Positions 22,206 to 34,278 of a DNA stretch of 64,000 bases are shown here, piece by piece. Below the pieces are notes generated by a model. That model made no database searches. It was not told where the DNA came from and was given only the letters and a program-made list of their open reading frames with translations. A program made the position numbers and the translations under genes. Numbering within the stretch: position 1 is the stretch's first letter; each line of letters begins with the position of its first letter. Location: NCBI RefSeq assembly GCF_004798865.1, contig NW_025335468.1, forward strand, positions 6,573,116-6,637,115. Reading direction: 5' to 3'. The DNA comes from Varanus komodoensis. Its lineage: Eukaryota > Chordata > Lepidosauria > Squamata > Varanidae.

Positions 22206-22701
22206 TAGAGATGTATGAGGAATTTGCCCAGGGATGGAAACCCACCAGATTCACTGGGCTCTGCTCCCCAGACTTGGGCCCTCTTTGTGGTCACTCAGAG
22301 TATAAGTTCCTGGCAAGGATGCTCAGCATCTCTGGGATGCTTGCAATTAATGGGGCCCCATGTGCTGTGTCATCAGTGCTCCCTCACATCCCAGGCTTCT
22401 CCTGGTGCCAAAGAAGGCTGGCAATGGGGGGCTCAGTCGCAAGAAGGTTGGCAGGGGAGTAGTCCCTGAATACCATGCAAGTAGCATCTCTTTCTTGTGC
22501 CAACTGGAGCTGACTTCTGGGCTGCTGCAGCTGACACAAAAGAAGGTTGCTGGTTGTGTTGCTGGGATTCCATGAGCATGCACAGACTTCCGCTATGCTC
22601 AGCTCAGCTCACTTTGGAGGACTGGGCCGAGCAAAAGAGGATGCCTGCACTTGCTTGGGGGGGGGGGGGGGGCAGATTCCAATGGGGTTTCCTGAACCCC
22701 A
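22206..22701. mobile_element. hAT-type MITE, TAGGG family, copy 3 (probable)
   Basis: Begins TAGAGATGTATGAGGAATTTGCCC. Shares with copy 2 the order 'cctggcaagga...gggatgcttgcaa...aatggggccccatgtgctgtg' and GGACTGGGCCGAGCAAAAGAGGA. The right end is placed at GAACCCCA (22701) because it leaves an 8-bp near-duplication, CTGGTGAA (22198-22205) against CTTGTGAT (22702-22709), with 6 of 8 matching. A G16 run (22657-22672) lies inside. The left end and family membership are firm; the right end is inferred. Confidence 0.55.
22657..22672. repeat. G16 homopolymer
   Basis: An uninterrupted run of 16 G, the longest in the window. Confidence 0.95.
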
Positions 22702-22709
22702 CTTGTGAT

Positions 22710-24324
22710 CGCCAAAGATGGTGACCTACTCCGTCATATGATCAAGCTTTCTGCTTTCTACCTCTCTTAGCTCTGCATCCATGCTCCTTGAAGCTTTTGT
22801 CCATTGTGAGTGAAGGGCGTTGATGAAACTTGCCCTTATCCATGAGGATTCCACTGAGGGGCAGCAGTATACTAGTAAAGAACACCTCCCTCCTACTGGT
22901 CATAGGTCCTTGGCTCTGGAACAAGTGGGCAAAATTAATTCACCACTGGAGTGGCATTCATGCATGGAGGATTCCCATGGGCTCAAAAGAGCCCAGTTAT
23001 TCTCCCCAGCTCAAGTATTACACACTCAGAAACTGTTGCATCAAATAGACCAATGATGTTAAATCCCAATTCTGCCCCAGCAAGGGCTCCCCAAGTATCC
23101 CCAGGTAGCTATGCCTATTGCCCTAACCTTACTACTTTTCCACAAAGCATTTGGTGGTTCCTGGCTTTTGTCCTGTACTTTCCCAGAGTTCTAAAGTGTT
23201 GAAAGGCGTCTCATGGGACCTTGTTACTGCAACAAGAGCTTTGACCTGAAATGTGCTCTTATTTTCAATATTTTGACTTTACCCTTTCCGACTTCGATAC
23301 TTCCCATCACTGGAATATGGCTGCTGAGAGCTTCTCCAAAAGGGAATGCATAGCTCTGAAGCAGAGCAACAAGATATTTGGGATGGTGCAGCCTGTTCTT
23401 TTGTGCTACTACTGCTACCACAAAAGTGATGCTGGCAGGCTGCTCTTCCACTTCGCAAGGGTATCACAAGGATTCTTTGAGTCTCTGAGGCTTTCTAAGA
23501 GCAAGGTGTGTCAAAAGGGCAAAGCCATCCAGAGGTTTGAGCTGAAATGCCATCAGCGTTCTGCCCATGTTCTGCCCAGGTTTAAGCTGTCATCTGAAAC
23601 CAGGGAGGGAGTCAAGGTCCAGAACCCACAACTGAGGTCCTTCAAGAATTGGCGGGAAGACTAAACCAAAACTTGATCAATATAAGATGGATGTGTTATT
23701 AGTTGTGTGTGTGTGGGGGGGGGGGGGGTTCTGTTCGCTTGGGTGGTAGTAAATAAAGTATTTTCTGAATGGATGTGTGCTCCTGAAGCTATTCAACTTT
23801 GGATGGGGGGGGGGCGCTCCTGGGCCCATTGTTGACCAGGTAGTCTTGCTCAGGCGAAAGCATAGTTGGTTCACCTTATAAGGAAGAAAACGGAACCCAG
23901 CCACGTTCATTTACAGCCTGATTGCATTGAAACGGAACCACCCTTTCTACAAGGGCCTGCCTTTGAAGTCTCTCTGTGAAGGGCTGCATTCCCTTGCAGG
24001 CACTCTGGCAGGGGCCCTGTGCCAGTCGTAGGCAGGGCTGAGGCCAATGGCGAGTACAGCCAGAGTCAGAGCGGGAGCGGCCACCCTCTTTAATGTCTCT
24101 CTTCTCTTTCTGACATCCCCTTCTCCCTCCTTCTTGTGCTTGTTCTCCACACAGTGGTCTGCTTTTTCACGACTGTGACCAGATCTCTTGCAGAGGGCTT
24201 TTGCAATTGGGCTGTGAGTCACCTGGTATTAGGGCAACACAGGTTGCCCAATCCTACTTTTACTCACAGCTCAGAAGCTACAAATGCAGCCATCATCATG
24301 TTGGTTATAGGTCAGCCATTGGGG
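22710..24324. other. Unassigned DNA with two G runs
   Basis: A (GT)n then G14 run (23701-23728) and a G10 run (23805-23814) lie within 100 bases of each other. The plus-strand frame at 23251-23664 (137 codons) has no recognisable domain. No gene assigned. Confidence 0.35.
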
Positions 24325-24480
24325 GAGATCACACTAAAATTATGCCAGCTATATTTATTAACCATCTGTTTCCAGGTTCAATTTACAGTGCTAGTACGAG
24401 CACTTAATAGCCTGGAACCAGGTAACTGAAAGGACCACCTTCATCCATAGAAACCTGCCTGAGGCCTAAAATCAGCAGTC
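24325..24480 (+). mobile_element. L2-like LINE fragment
   Basis: The plus strand reads FQVQFTVLVRALNSLEPGN, the decayed form of 'RVQFKVLVLTYKALNGLGPGYL', followed by a KDHL..KPA..LKSA-like stretch. It is a heavily eroded ORF2 C-terminal piece, and its 3' side abuts another LINE piece on the opposite strand. Confidence 0.6.
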
Positions 24481-24489
24481 CTGAACCCT

Positions 24490-25060
24490 CAGTACGTATT
24501 TGTTTGTTTGCTGAAAATATGTATACCCCACCCCATAGTTGTTCAAGTTCAAGGCAGTTCTTGACATACACCATAGAAAATAATCACGCACACACACATG
24601 GGCACACACACTGACCAAACAGAGCAACAGACTGTATAAACTCTCTAAACAGTCCCAGCAAGAGAGCAACATGGGCCAGCGCAGAAAAGTTTTAACACCT
24701 TAACAATAAGGAGGGGATGAAATCACTTCTCCAGTGAGGAAGGAGTTCTAAAGTTTTGTGCAGCAATAAAAAAGCTCTTTCCCTTGTTCCCATCAAATGG
24801 AGCAAGAGGAAGGTAATGCGGAGGCAATCTCACATGGGAAGAAAGCTTGGTCCATGTAGAGTTTCAGATACCCCCAATCCTGAATGATGAAGAATTTTAA
24901 AGGTCAAAAACAGTATTTTGAAGTGGACCTGGAAACAAATAAGGATGGAATTCAGTTGTTTCAACAGTAAAGTAATAAGTTCTCACTACCTGGGTTTTAA
25001 TATCGCGAAGGGCTGGTGTGGAGGGTGGGGATGGGAACAGAAATAGCAGTATTTGGTTGT
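24490..25060 (-). mobile_element. L2-like LINE, C-terminus and 3' end
   Basis: On the minus strand the stretch at 24880-24990 reads LKQLNSILICFQVHFKILFL then TFKILHH. This matches 'LHWLPVRFRVQFKVLVLTYKALH' of L2-like ORF2. The left end, with TTTGTTTGTTTGCTG and TATGTATACCCCACCCC, is the expected 3' tail region in reverse. Frames are broken in many places and it is old. Confidence 0.6.
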
Positions 25061-26066
25061 GTACCCAAAGAGCAGTCTCCCTCCATTTCATATCAGTTTT
25101 GCATGCATGTATATGATTTTTTTAAGTCTCCAATGATGTATTTGTAAATCTATTTCTTGAAAAATTGCATTTTTCAATATATCTGCTATCATTTTCCCTA
25201 AATAAATTTTCTCCCAAACTATGTATTTTATGTAAGGGGCAGCTTTTATATTCAACTCAGTACATTTTATGAGCTGAGAAGTACCTCGTAAGGTTAGATG
25301 AGTTCCAGTCTGCATTTTTAGTCTGATTCTCACATTAGTGGTTCATTTTGACATGTGGACAGATAAAGATCTTTGAGTATCTCTAATGATGTCCCTGGGA
25401 AGATACAACAAGCTTCCTGTTTTCAGATAGAACCTTAATGTGTAGTGTCCCAATTATCCATCACTGACAAGCCCTTTTAACATAGTTGCTCTTTTTACAT
25501 GTTTATTTGCCTTGGTTATGTAGCATTTTTCAATATTGTTGAAAAAGCATGATATAAGTGAAATATAAGATATAAAGATAAAAAAGAAAGCTTATTCTTT
25601 TTAAATATTAAATAGAAGGATCACCTTATTACAATATGTGGGATCAAACCTTTGTTGCTTTCATTTGCTAATAGCTGGCATTTCTTGGATCCATATAGCA
25701 AATTAACTGAGAATAAGCAACGAAGGCTGATCCTTTTCGAAACATCAATAATAATTGGCTGAGATTGCATTGCCAGTGTGTCTTCCCACCATATCTGCCT
25801 AAAGAGAGATGTGAACAAGTGGTTGCCACCAGAGGGAGAAAGAGGGTATAACATAACTTATTTCGCTGTAGAAAAAGTAAGATTGAAAATTACAGCACAA
25901 TTTTATATGCAAACCAGAATTTACAATGATTATCTCATTTATCCTCAGCCCAATGTCAAGACAAGTTTGCAGGTGCATCCATACAGAGGTGGGTCCTTGA
26001 TGACCATTTACATGTATGAACCCTTTGGGGAAACCTGATGTTCGCAGGGTTACTTCCATGTACTCC
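25061..26066. other. Unassigned AT-rich DNA
   Basis: No gene recognised. The frames at 25778-26077 on both strands overlap each other and resemble nothing known. Confidence 0.4.
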
Positions 26067-26119
26067 CATTCATTCATTCATTCATTCATTCATTCATTCA
26101 TTCATTCATTCATTCATTC
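26067..26119. repeat. (CATT)n microsatellite, 13 units
   Basis: Pure tetranucleotide run forming the 3' tail of the adjacent SINE. Confidence 0.95.
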
Positions 26120-26360
26120 TCAGATTTATATCCCACATTTTTTCTTTTTTTTAAAGAACTCAAAGCAGTATACATTATTCTCCTCCTGCTTCACTCAATC
26201 TTGTCCCCACTACAGCAACCCTGTGAGGTAGATCAGGTTGAGAGTCTGCATCTGACCCAAAGTCACCCAGGTGGCTCCATGGCTGATTGGGGACTGGAAC
26301 CCAAATCACCTGAGTCCTGGTCCCATGCTCTTAACCACTATACCACACTGGCTCTCAGGG
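26067..26360 (-). mobile_element. tRNA-derived MIR/CORE-like SINE with (ATTC)n tail
   Basis: The same family as 17679-17894. On the minus strand it runs from AGCCAGTGTGGTATAGTGGTTAAGAGC (26355 leftward) through TTCCAGTCCCC and AGCCACCTGGGTGACTTTGG to GGGATATAAATCTGAG, and ends in a (GAAT)n tail, seen as (CATT)n at 26067-26119. The complete layout and the perfect 13-unit tail suggest a younger copy than the one at 17.7 kb. Confidence 0.85.
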
Positions 26361-28484
26361 GTAGCAATTTACTTCTCTAGGCTACTCACCAAATCCATGA
26401 TGACTTAGTTGAAATTTATACAGTGTGTTTGGCTCTGGGATTAACATGCTATCTTCTTTACTGCAGGTTAAAAAAGCATCCCTCGACCTTCTGCCCACTC
26501 CCCCCAATACACATATACAGGCCGGATCCACAGAAGCGTTGGCATGCATCTATCAAACTTCCCAGCTACTGTGTGACACTGGGTAGAAAGACAGAGCACA
26601 GCTGAGTTTTTAGCAAATGATTATGACCAAGCACACATATAGAGAGGACTGAGAAACAGGGACAGCAGACCTGCGGAATTCTAACTGGCAAAGTTTGCTT
26701 CTAGACACTGGGAGTGTCCCATAACACTTCCAGTTCGAACAGGCTGTTTTTCCAGGGGTTGCTGGGTGACTTGTAAAATGAAAGGCATACCTAGATCTCA
26801 TGGAAAATATGTCACTCTCTTGTCACACCTTGACATCTATAGTTCTGTAATTTTCTGGCTTGTGTGCAAGTGGTAATATGTTAAAACAACAACAACAGTG
26901 GATAGAAGTTTGCTTTACTTCACATTCTGAGCAAGATGAGATCTTGGCACCTCTTCTACTTCCCATGTGGCAGAAGACAGAAATGGTTTTTCCAAATAAA
27001 ATCTAAAATCTGCAGATCCAAATTGACAACAGCATTTTTCATGATTTTTTTCAATTATTTCCACCATATGCATTTATTGCATGTATGAATTTATTCTGTG
27101 TGTATATATTCAGTTCACTGCTCCTCCGTGGAGCCATCTTATCATCCGATTGGCTATGGCACCCTGTGATATCATCCCATCCAGTTTGCAATCTGTGAAT
27201 GGCTGTGACCTTTCATGTGACTGATTCAAGGAAGAGATAAGAAGTAGCACGCAGGGGCTGAAAATGGCTCCGTAGTGATAGCAACCAGGTGAAATCCTCA
27301 TGTTGAGTGAGATTGCCTCTGTCTCCATCCTTTCCAGTGGCAGAAACATTCTGAGCTGGACTTTCCTTGGAGACACTCCTGCTGGCAGGGTCCATTCTGT
27401 TGTTTCTATTCCTGATGGTGATGGTCCAGTTACTATTTTAATTTTGTTATTTTGTGCTAAACCCTGATGCCACTGCTAGATTGCATGCTGTCCAGTTCAC
27501 GCAGAGGCCCCAGCTAGAGCACTTTAATCTTACTAATATTTAATTAGAATTGTTCACATCATTTCTAAAGTGGGTATTCCTCTAATGGAGGAAAGCCAAT
27601 GAGTCAATGCCAACAAGAACAAAAAATGTTTTAACTGTAAGCTCTGACTAAATTTTCAACATGTTCTGTTAAATTACTGGAATAAGAGAAAGAAACCAAC
27701 AGTGTGAGTCATAAATGCAGCAGTATATATGTGTTTTAGCCTACAATAATTTACTTCCCAGTTCCTGTTCCAGAGAATGCTCAAATACAGATCTGGAAGG
27801 GTTATAGTAACAATTTTGCAGCATGACTGAAAATGAAAAAAGGCAGCTTTCAATATTTTGCAGAAACAGAATGCTAAGGCTTGCTTGTTCAAACTTGCTT
27901 GGTCATAAACTTCACACATTCCATCAGTCCAGCAAGAGTGTCCGCACAGGCTTTTGCTCAGAGAGCCACCCTCTTAGGGGCACAAAAGACGGCCAGGCGA
28001 TGGAGAAAGATTCTTCCTCTTGCAAGCAGGCTATGTGCACATGGTGAACCCAACCCTGTAGGTTGGAGAAATAATTCATGCGATAAGGGAGATGCATTCT
28101 TATCCAGGGCACATGACAAGAAGAAGATAATTATAATTCATATTATGCAGCCTCTAGAATTTTATTGATGAACCAGAGGGCTCAGGCTGCAAATCAGAGC
28201 TCCTTTCATTTACCTCTTGACAGTTCATTTCATCTCCTCCAGACCGGATGCTCTAAATAGTAAATGCCCATAACCAATAACTCAAACAGATTCAGCCAAC
28301 ACAAAGAAGCATGGCTGGTGTGGAATCAGATTAGCTTTTTCAAACAGTGAATTGCCAGTGGTTTGATTCACAAGGATTTCGCCTTCTGCCTTGGCTGCTC
28401 TGGAATCCTTAGAATGTCACTTACGTTGTTTTGCACAGGATAATTTCAGTAAACAGCTCTCAAGAAAATGTTATCTATCTATTC
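26361..28484. other. Unassigned DNA
   Basis: No gene recognised. The part at 27500-27590 (CTTTAATCTTACTAATATTTAATTAGAATTG) and the part at 28280-28450 look non-repetitive and AT-rich, but weaker as enhancer candidates than 13.3 or 38.6 kb. Confidence 0.4.
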
Positions 28485-28595
28485 CAGGGATGGACAACTG
28501 TAGCACTCTGGATACTGTGGCCTACAACTCCCATCACCTATACCATTAAATAAGCTGACAAGGGCTGATGGGATTGGTAGGTTAATAACCTGTTT
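28485..28595. mobile_element. Palindromic MITE (CAGGGATGGACAAC family)
   Basis: CAGGGATGGACAACTG start, then GTGGCCTACAACTCCCATCACC, and on the right AGGGCTGATGGGATTGGTAG in inverted sense. The right arm is shorter and more decayed. Confidence 0.6.
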
Positions 28596-30061
28596 TAATC
28601 TATGGCTGGCCCTCCCATGAGTCAAGGTGAATCTTCTGCACAGATTGGAGATCAGGAAGAGTGGTGTATCACATCCCCACCCCCAGAAGAACCCATATGG
28701 GCACTGCCACCACATTGGCTCCACTTGCCTACTGGGGCAAATGCCTCAGTCAAAGGGCCACAAGCCACATGGGGTTTCTGGCCAGAGCAGCTGCTTGTTC
28801 AGAGCCCTCTTACCAAGCAAGGCCTCAAGCAGCAGTTCTCCACCCCATGTCCACCTGATCTCTTGCTTTGGGGGAGGGCTTAGAATGAGAGTTTGAGTGG
28901 GCAATCTCTCTGGAGCAGTTGCTTGCCCTCTGCCCACTCAGCTGCCTGCTTGCCCTCCCAGTCAGTCTCCAGGGCCACCTCACACAGCCACACTTGGAGG
29001 AAAGCGCAGCATTCAGGTCTGTGGGTGCCCCCCCAGAGAGACCACCCGCCTCATCTCTCGTTGGAGAGGAGGCTGCAGCAGAGGCACATCCTCCCAAGAC
29101 ATCTTGCACTGCCACTAGCTGTTGCTCTTTAGCGCAGCTTCAGGTCTTTTTCATCCCGGGGGCACAGCAGTGGAGCAATCCAGGACTTGGCAGGGCATGG
29201 ACTATATCCACAGGGCAAGCAGTCCTTCCCTGCTTGTCCAAAAGAGCCTGTCCTCACCCCCACCCCAAAAGAAATTGCCTTCCACTTAACACAGTTAACA
29301 TTACAAAACAGCGGGGCAAAACAGGATAACTGGGAAACTAGGCTAGCCCCACAAGCCTTGGACTCCTATGAGCCAAGGCTGGGAAACCGATGCTTTTTGT
29401 CACAAGCTAAATACTATAGTTCACAAAATCAGGTCTATCTGGAACCTGCTGCACATGTTAATCACTCATGCCAGGGACAAACAAATTGTTCAGCCCAGAG
29501 AAACACAATGGAAATGTCTGAAATCGTAAGGTGCTGGAAGATGGTATCTCTTTTGCACATTTTTTCATGACATACAATTGACATACTTTGCATGGACATG
29601 GTGAATGCAAAACCAAAAGTAAGTGTCACACTATGTGGCATTTTCACACCTTCTAGCATGGAGTTCATAGTTCACCCGCATGTGGGGTGCAAGGGAACAG
29701 AATTCAGTATATCTTGTCCCAGTAGTCAAGGGAACACAGATCCCCTGGCCCTCAGGCCTAGTCCTTCCCACTGGACTTCTCAGTTCAGCCCACGGAGCCG
29801 AGGACCACCATCCCGACTTATTCCTGCTGCTACCTCTGACCTTCATGAGATGCATGCCAGCAAGCACTTCTGCTGATGCTGGAAGCACATCTGCTCTTCC
29901 TGTCACCAGCCAAGTCATTTTGGGCAGTGCATGCTGCTCCCAGGGGATACCAGGTGCCATGCAAACCTTCCCATCATGAAATCATCTAGCCTTTCTCTGT
30001 TCACTTCTCCCCCACTATGGTCAGTCTTTTCAGTGAATTTCGTTCCTGGGATTTCCTATAC
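28596..30061. other. Unassigned GC-richer DNA
   Basis: Rich in C and CA-containing words, giving proline/serine/histidine-rich frames up to 136 codons on the plus strand (28919-29329) and overlapping frames on the minus strand. Because all frames are similarly open, I treat this as composition rather than coding. Confidence 0.35.
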
Positions 30062-30180
30062 TGCTGGGGTTGACAACTTGGCATCCGCAGATAGTTTGGA
30101 CTACAGTTCTCATCAGCCCCAGCCAACATGGCCAGACTGTAGTCCAATGCATCTGAGGGACACCCAGTTGGGGAAGTCTG
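30062..30180. mobile_element. Palindromic MITE, near-complete copy
   Basis: Left: CTGGGGTTGACAACTTGGC, then TTTGGACTACAGTTCTCATCAGCCCC. Right: CCAGACTGTAGTCCAATGCATCTGAGGG, then ACCCAGTTGGGGAAGTCTG. The halves GGACTACAGT and CTGTAGTCC are inverted copies, so the RNA would fold into a hairpin. This is the family's clearest copy here. Confidence 0.75.
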
Positions 30181-30639
30181 GGAGAGATGGCCTCCAAATG
30201 ATCTTCTTTCTCCCTGGTTTTTGTTACTATGGCCTTTAGATTAAATGGTACCTAGGTATTTTAGTACTTTCCTAGGGCTGTAAGGCTCAGAAGTTTCATT
30301 TTTGTTATACATCAGTCTGCTGGAGCTGCAGTCAATTCAGTACTGCACTAGGAACAGTCCCTGCTCTGCCTTCTAGTTGCATCAGGGCATGAATCCTCAT
30401 CCTTGCATTATGGCATGAAATAGTAACATCCTCTTAGTAACAGCCCTGCTTCAAGGAAGAGTGCCTCTGGATGGTTATGCTTTGAGTGTGTTTCAGCAAG
30501 GACTCCCGTAGGCAAATGAAGCCACCACCCTGACTGATGAATTTTCTGGCTGCTGCTTCTGCCATTTTCAAGTCTGCTCCAGGGTGGGGGGTCTTGCTGA
30601 CCTCTGCTGACCCCTTGTTGGGCAGCCGCTGTCTCACAG

Positions 30640-30835
30640 CAACACAGCAAGTGGCCTTCTGTTGAGCCAGACCCTTGATCTGCATAGCCCAGGGTGGTCA
30701 ACCCTGAGCAGCAGTGGCGCCCCAGGATTTCCAGCAGGAACTTCTCCATGCCTACCCAGAGAACCCAGGGATCAAACCTGAGATCTTCTGCATGCAAACC
30801 ACATGCTCTGCTGCTGCTGAGCTAACACCCCTCCT
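30640..30835 (-). mobile_element. tRNA-derived SINE (GCATGCAGAAGATC family)
   Basis: On the minus strand: TTAGCTCAGCAGCAGCAGAGCATGTGG (A-box region), TTTGCATGCAGAAGATCTC, then AGGTTTGATCCCTGG (B box). It continues with GAAATCCTGGGGCGCCACTGCTGCTCAG and ATGCAGATCAAGGGTCTGGCTCAACAGAAGG, the usual 'gaccaagggtctgactcagtataaggcag' ending. A typical reptile SINE with no coding content. Confidence 0.75.
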
Positions 30836-30840
30836 CAAAT

Positions 30841-31735
30841 ACCGCAGCCACTCCTGAGGTCCCAGCTTGTGTTTCTTGACTTCACTCTGCAGCTGCTCAG
30901 TTTCCTTCTCATCTCCTGCTCTGCCTTGTCCTCTCTCCTTTCCACCCCTGTCATGGCTTAAGGCAATTCCATGGCTACATCAGCCATGGGCCGGCCAAAC
31001 TCCCATGCTGGCCAGTCCCACAATACTTCCCGGCCTGCCGTGATAACATTTGGCCGAGCTAGGAACATGGCCATACTAGACCATGGCAATGGCTCCCCAA
31101 TTCCCAAGAGCTTTATTTATACAAAAGGAAAGGAAACCCAAGACTTTAAACATTTTAACCAACATACAGAAAGGCACTCTGTGCATCCCGGGAGATATTT
31201 GTTGCTAACATTTGCCTCAGGTTGTGCAGGGCATCAAATGTGCAAACTTGAATATGTCAAAGCATATTTCTTTCTGTGGGAGAATTCATATAATCTATGA
31301 AGTCTATATAAACTTTCTGTAAACACATGCCAACAACTTTCTGGGTCACAATACAAAAATCTCATGCTGTCAAATAAGGACAGTTTTTCAGCCTGTTGGC
31401 TCCCTTCCACAAATGGATTTCTTGGAAATATGTTATAAAACTGGTACATCTATGAGATTTTGATTTAATGAGTGCACCTCATTAACATACTGTCTACAGA
31501 TGAATCAGACTGGAATTAAGTTGAACAAAGATGGCCGTCTTCTTCAGAAAGCATGCAGAGAGAGGAAACAGGAGTAAATCGAGTGAAGCAAAAACAAGAT
31601 AAAAGACAAAGAAAAACCTCTGACAATAATAGCATCAGCCATGGTGATTACATCAGATTTCCTCCCACTTCATAAATTAACTATTTATTTCACATGGACA
31701 TTTGGTGGCTTTTTTCTGTACTCAAGATCTGTGGT
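30841..31735. other. Unassigned DNA, weak enhancer-like tail
   Basis: No gene recognised. The part at about 31445-31660 is AT-rich and non-repetitive, with GATTTTGATTTAATGAG and CTCATTAACATAC near its start and ACAAGATAAAAGACAAAG later. It could be a conserved non-coding element, with low confidence. Confidence 0.3.
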
Positions 31736-32055
31736 TAGGGATGCCTGAAGCGTCCATTTGGCCTCAGCTCCCCAGCCTCCAGTCCACTTTGATGCAACCC
31801 TGAGTCCAATTTCCTGGTAAACATGCCCATCTTTTGCATGGCACTTGCCAGGAATTGAGGCCCATGGGAACCCTGCACAATTACCATCCCTCTTCTCTGG
31901 CACACACAGCAGCCTTTGTTTTCACCGCTGCATGTGACATCGAAGCCAATTATGGGTTTTGCAACCCTCATTTTGCAGGTGTTCATGGACTTCCTCTCAT
32001 AGGAACAGAACTGTGTCATTCAATGTATCTGAATGGTGGAAGGTTCTGAGGAGAT
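31736..32055. mobile_element. hAT-type MITE, TAGGG family, copy 4 (probable, right end unclear)
   Basis: Begins TAGGGATGCCTGAAGCGTCC and shares with copy 2 CACTTGCCAGGAATTGAGGCCCA and GTTCATGGACTTCCTCTCATAGG in the same order. The right end and target duplication could not be set. Antisense frames over it (31685-32019) are incidental. Confidence 0.45.
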
Positions 32056-33774
32056 AAAAGGATGTGTTTTGTCACCTGATGTATAAACCATGGAATTCAC
32101 TACCATAAGATGTCAGTGATAGCCACTAACTTATGAGAGGGGAAGAAACTCTCCCTATCCGCTATCTCCACCCCATGCTTAATTTTATGTGCTTGTCCCA
32201 TGCTTACCCTCTTTTCTAAAAGGTCCCAAGCACTGTAACTTTTCCTCTTAAGGGAAAACCCCTTTGGCAGCTTTTCTAACCCTACAATAACTGTTTTGAA
32301 ATGCAGAAAATCCACCAGAACTGTTTAAAGTATTCCAAATGTGGCCACATTATTTGGTTGCATGAAGGTAATATAATATTAACAGCTTGATTTTTGATCC
32401 TTTTCCTAATGATCCCTGGCATGGAATATGACTTTTTCACAGCTGCAGCATCCTGAACAAGGACTCTCCTATAGCGGATCCCCCCAAGTGTTGGCATAGA
32501 TTCGCTCCCCTTCAAATGATACCAAGAGGATGTGATTGATCAACACACAATGAGAAAACATTTCGTTGTAATATTGGAAGCTGCCTAAGTTTTCACTGAG
32601 AGCTTCTTCATGAACACTGAGTCAGGTCACATCATAGTCCTGGAAGATTCAAAGACCGGGCCAGTGCTTATTACTTAATTAGTATCATATCCCAGCTTTT
32701 ATCCTCTGGCAAGGAACTCCAGGTGGTCTTACATGATCTTCTTCCCCATGTTATCATCGCAACTACCTTGCAAACTGGGCCAAGTGAGATGTTGGTGGGT
32801 TGGGAACAGGAGCAAACCGTTGGCAAGCAGGCCAGTGCTGATCCCCCTAAGCTGAGCTCTCAGGAGGATGTTGTCCAGTCACCACTCTTGAAATAAGGTG
32901 AAAATGCCCGTCCAGGTGGCTTCTAAACATGGAAATTGGTGGTGGGAGGTGCCATGTGTGGCTCAGGCAGCAGAATGTCTTGGGCTGGTCCTGGGAAAGA
33001 TTCCCCATCAAGCTCCCTTTTCTGCTTAGAGATAGGACTACTGTCCTTTCTCCAAGACAAATATTGGTCCACAAGGAGGAAAGAGTTAGAGGCCCTGAGG
33101 AAAGTGCAAATACCTAAAGCTGGCTCATAAAAGCAAAGCAGGCCCCATAATGTTCAATACATTCATGCATGGCTTAATCTGAACAGATCAGAAAATGCTA
33201 CGAATTCTTCTGTCTTGGAAATATAGCATTGCATTATTCTATGACTGCCCCAATATGAATTTCTACCTGTTCCTTCGAGGCTCACTGTTTTCACCAAGAG
33301 AGGACGATTCGCAGACATAGGTCAAGAGTCTGATGGCAATCACAGGTAAAATGTAACAACACCCAGACATACCTGAAAGTATTAGAAGTAGCTCAGCAGG
33401 TTTTTGGAACCCCTCTCCCCTGTAAGATTAATGTATATGTGTTGTGTCAATGTGAAGTAAGACTCTTCTTGCAGTTCTATCTAGTTTTGTCCAGCAGAAC
33501 AGTTCAAATATTTCTATAGAAATATTTGGAGAAAAATATGATTGGCTGATCATACTTCTTAGCTCTTCAGTATTTTGCTCCCACTTCCCACTCATTCTAG
33601 ATACATTTTCTGAGTGATGGAATGGATCCATGTGCTCTTTTAGTTTTTGTGATAGATATTGTGGCTTTAAAAGAATATCCAGCCAATCAATTACAGGTAT
33701 CAATAGAATCATTTGAATTCAAACTGTGAAGGACAGAAATCACCACAGAGTTTGTCCAAAAGAGGTTTTCAGGA
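32056..33774. other. Unassigned DNA, possible SINE trace at 32665-32800
   Basis: At 32665-32800 the text ATCATATCCCAGCTTTTATCC ... CTTACATGATCTTCTTCCCC ... ATCGCAACTACCTTGCAAACTGGG runs parallel to the left half of the MIR-like SINE, but it is very diverged. The rest is unassigned. Confidence 0.35.
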
Positions 33775-33893
33775 TTGATATCCAGATATCCAATACAAGT
33801 CACTCAGATATCCAATACAGATAACCAATACAAGTCACTCAGATATCCAATACAGATATCCAATACAGCAGATATCCAATACAACAGAGACAG
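33775..33893. repeat. GATATCCAATACA minisatellite
   Basis: Tandem units built on CAGATATCCAATACA, some extended by AGTCACT. Five core units occur in about 115 bases, including one GATAACCAATACA variant. The unit length alternates between about 13, 15 and 22, so it is a complex higher-order array, not a simple microsatellite. Confidence 0.9.
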
Positions 33894-34117
33894 TCCAACA
33901 CAACATAAATGCAGTACAATTGAAAGGCATAAAATAGCTTAACTAAATAAAAGCAAAACATTTAAATTTAAAATTTAGAAGATGCATTCCTACTTCTGTC
34001 ACACATAATGGAATGCTGCTTCTGAGATGATGTGTGCAACAAGATACATTGGCATTGTCTGAAAACAAAATTTATCTTTTGATATAGAACAATTATTTTT
34101 ACTGAGAACTTGAAGGT

Positions 34118-34205
34118 GTAATTCTATGCATGTTTAAAAAGAGACCAGTAGGGCATACTGGGAACTGTAGACCTTGTCTCCATTTAAGCATGCATAGGAT
34201 TGTAC
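34118..34205. mobile_element. Palindromic MITE (GCAATCCTATGCATG family), copy 1
   Basis: Left terminus GTAATTCTATGCATGTTTAAA and right terminus TTTAAGCATGCATAGGATTGTAC are inverted copies. It is a foldback element of about 88 bp. Related copies follow at 34279, 51113 and 52729. Confidence 0.65.
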
Positions 34206-34278
34206 TCTTATTTATTTATTTATTATAAAGAAAATTAAACAGCACCCAATCCGCCAAACTCATTTACTGATTCTTTAT

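Noticed and set aside
28602-29570. Several overlapping plus and minus frames up to 136 codons
   Set aside because: All frames are open to a similar degree in a C-rich stretch, with no family resemblance and no splice context.
33775-33893. GATATCCAATACA repeats considered as a CRISPR-like array
   Set aside because: Units are directly abutting with variable length and no unique spacers, so it is a minisatellite.
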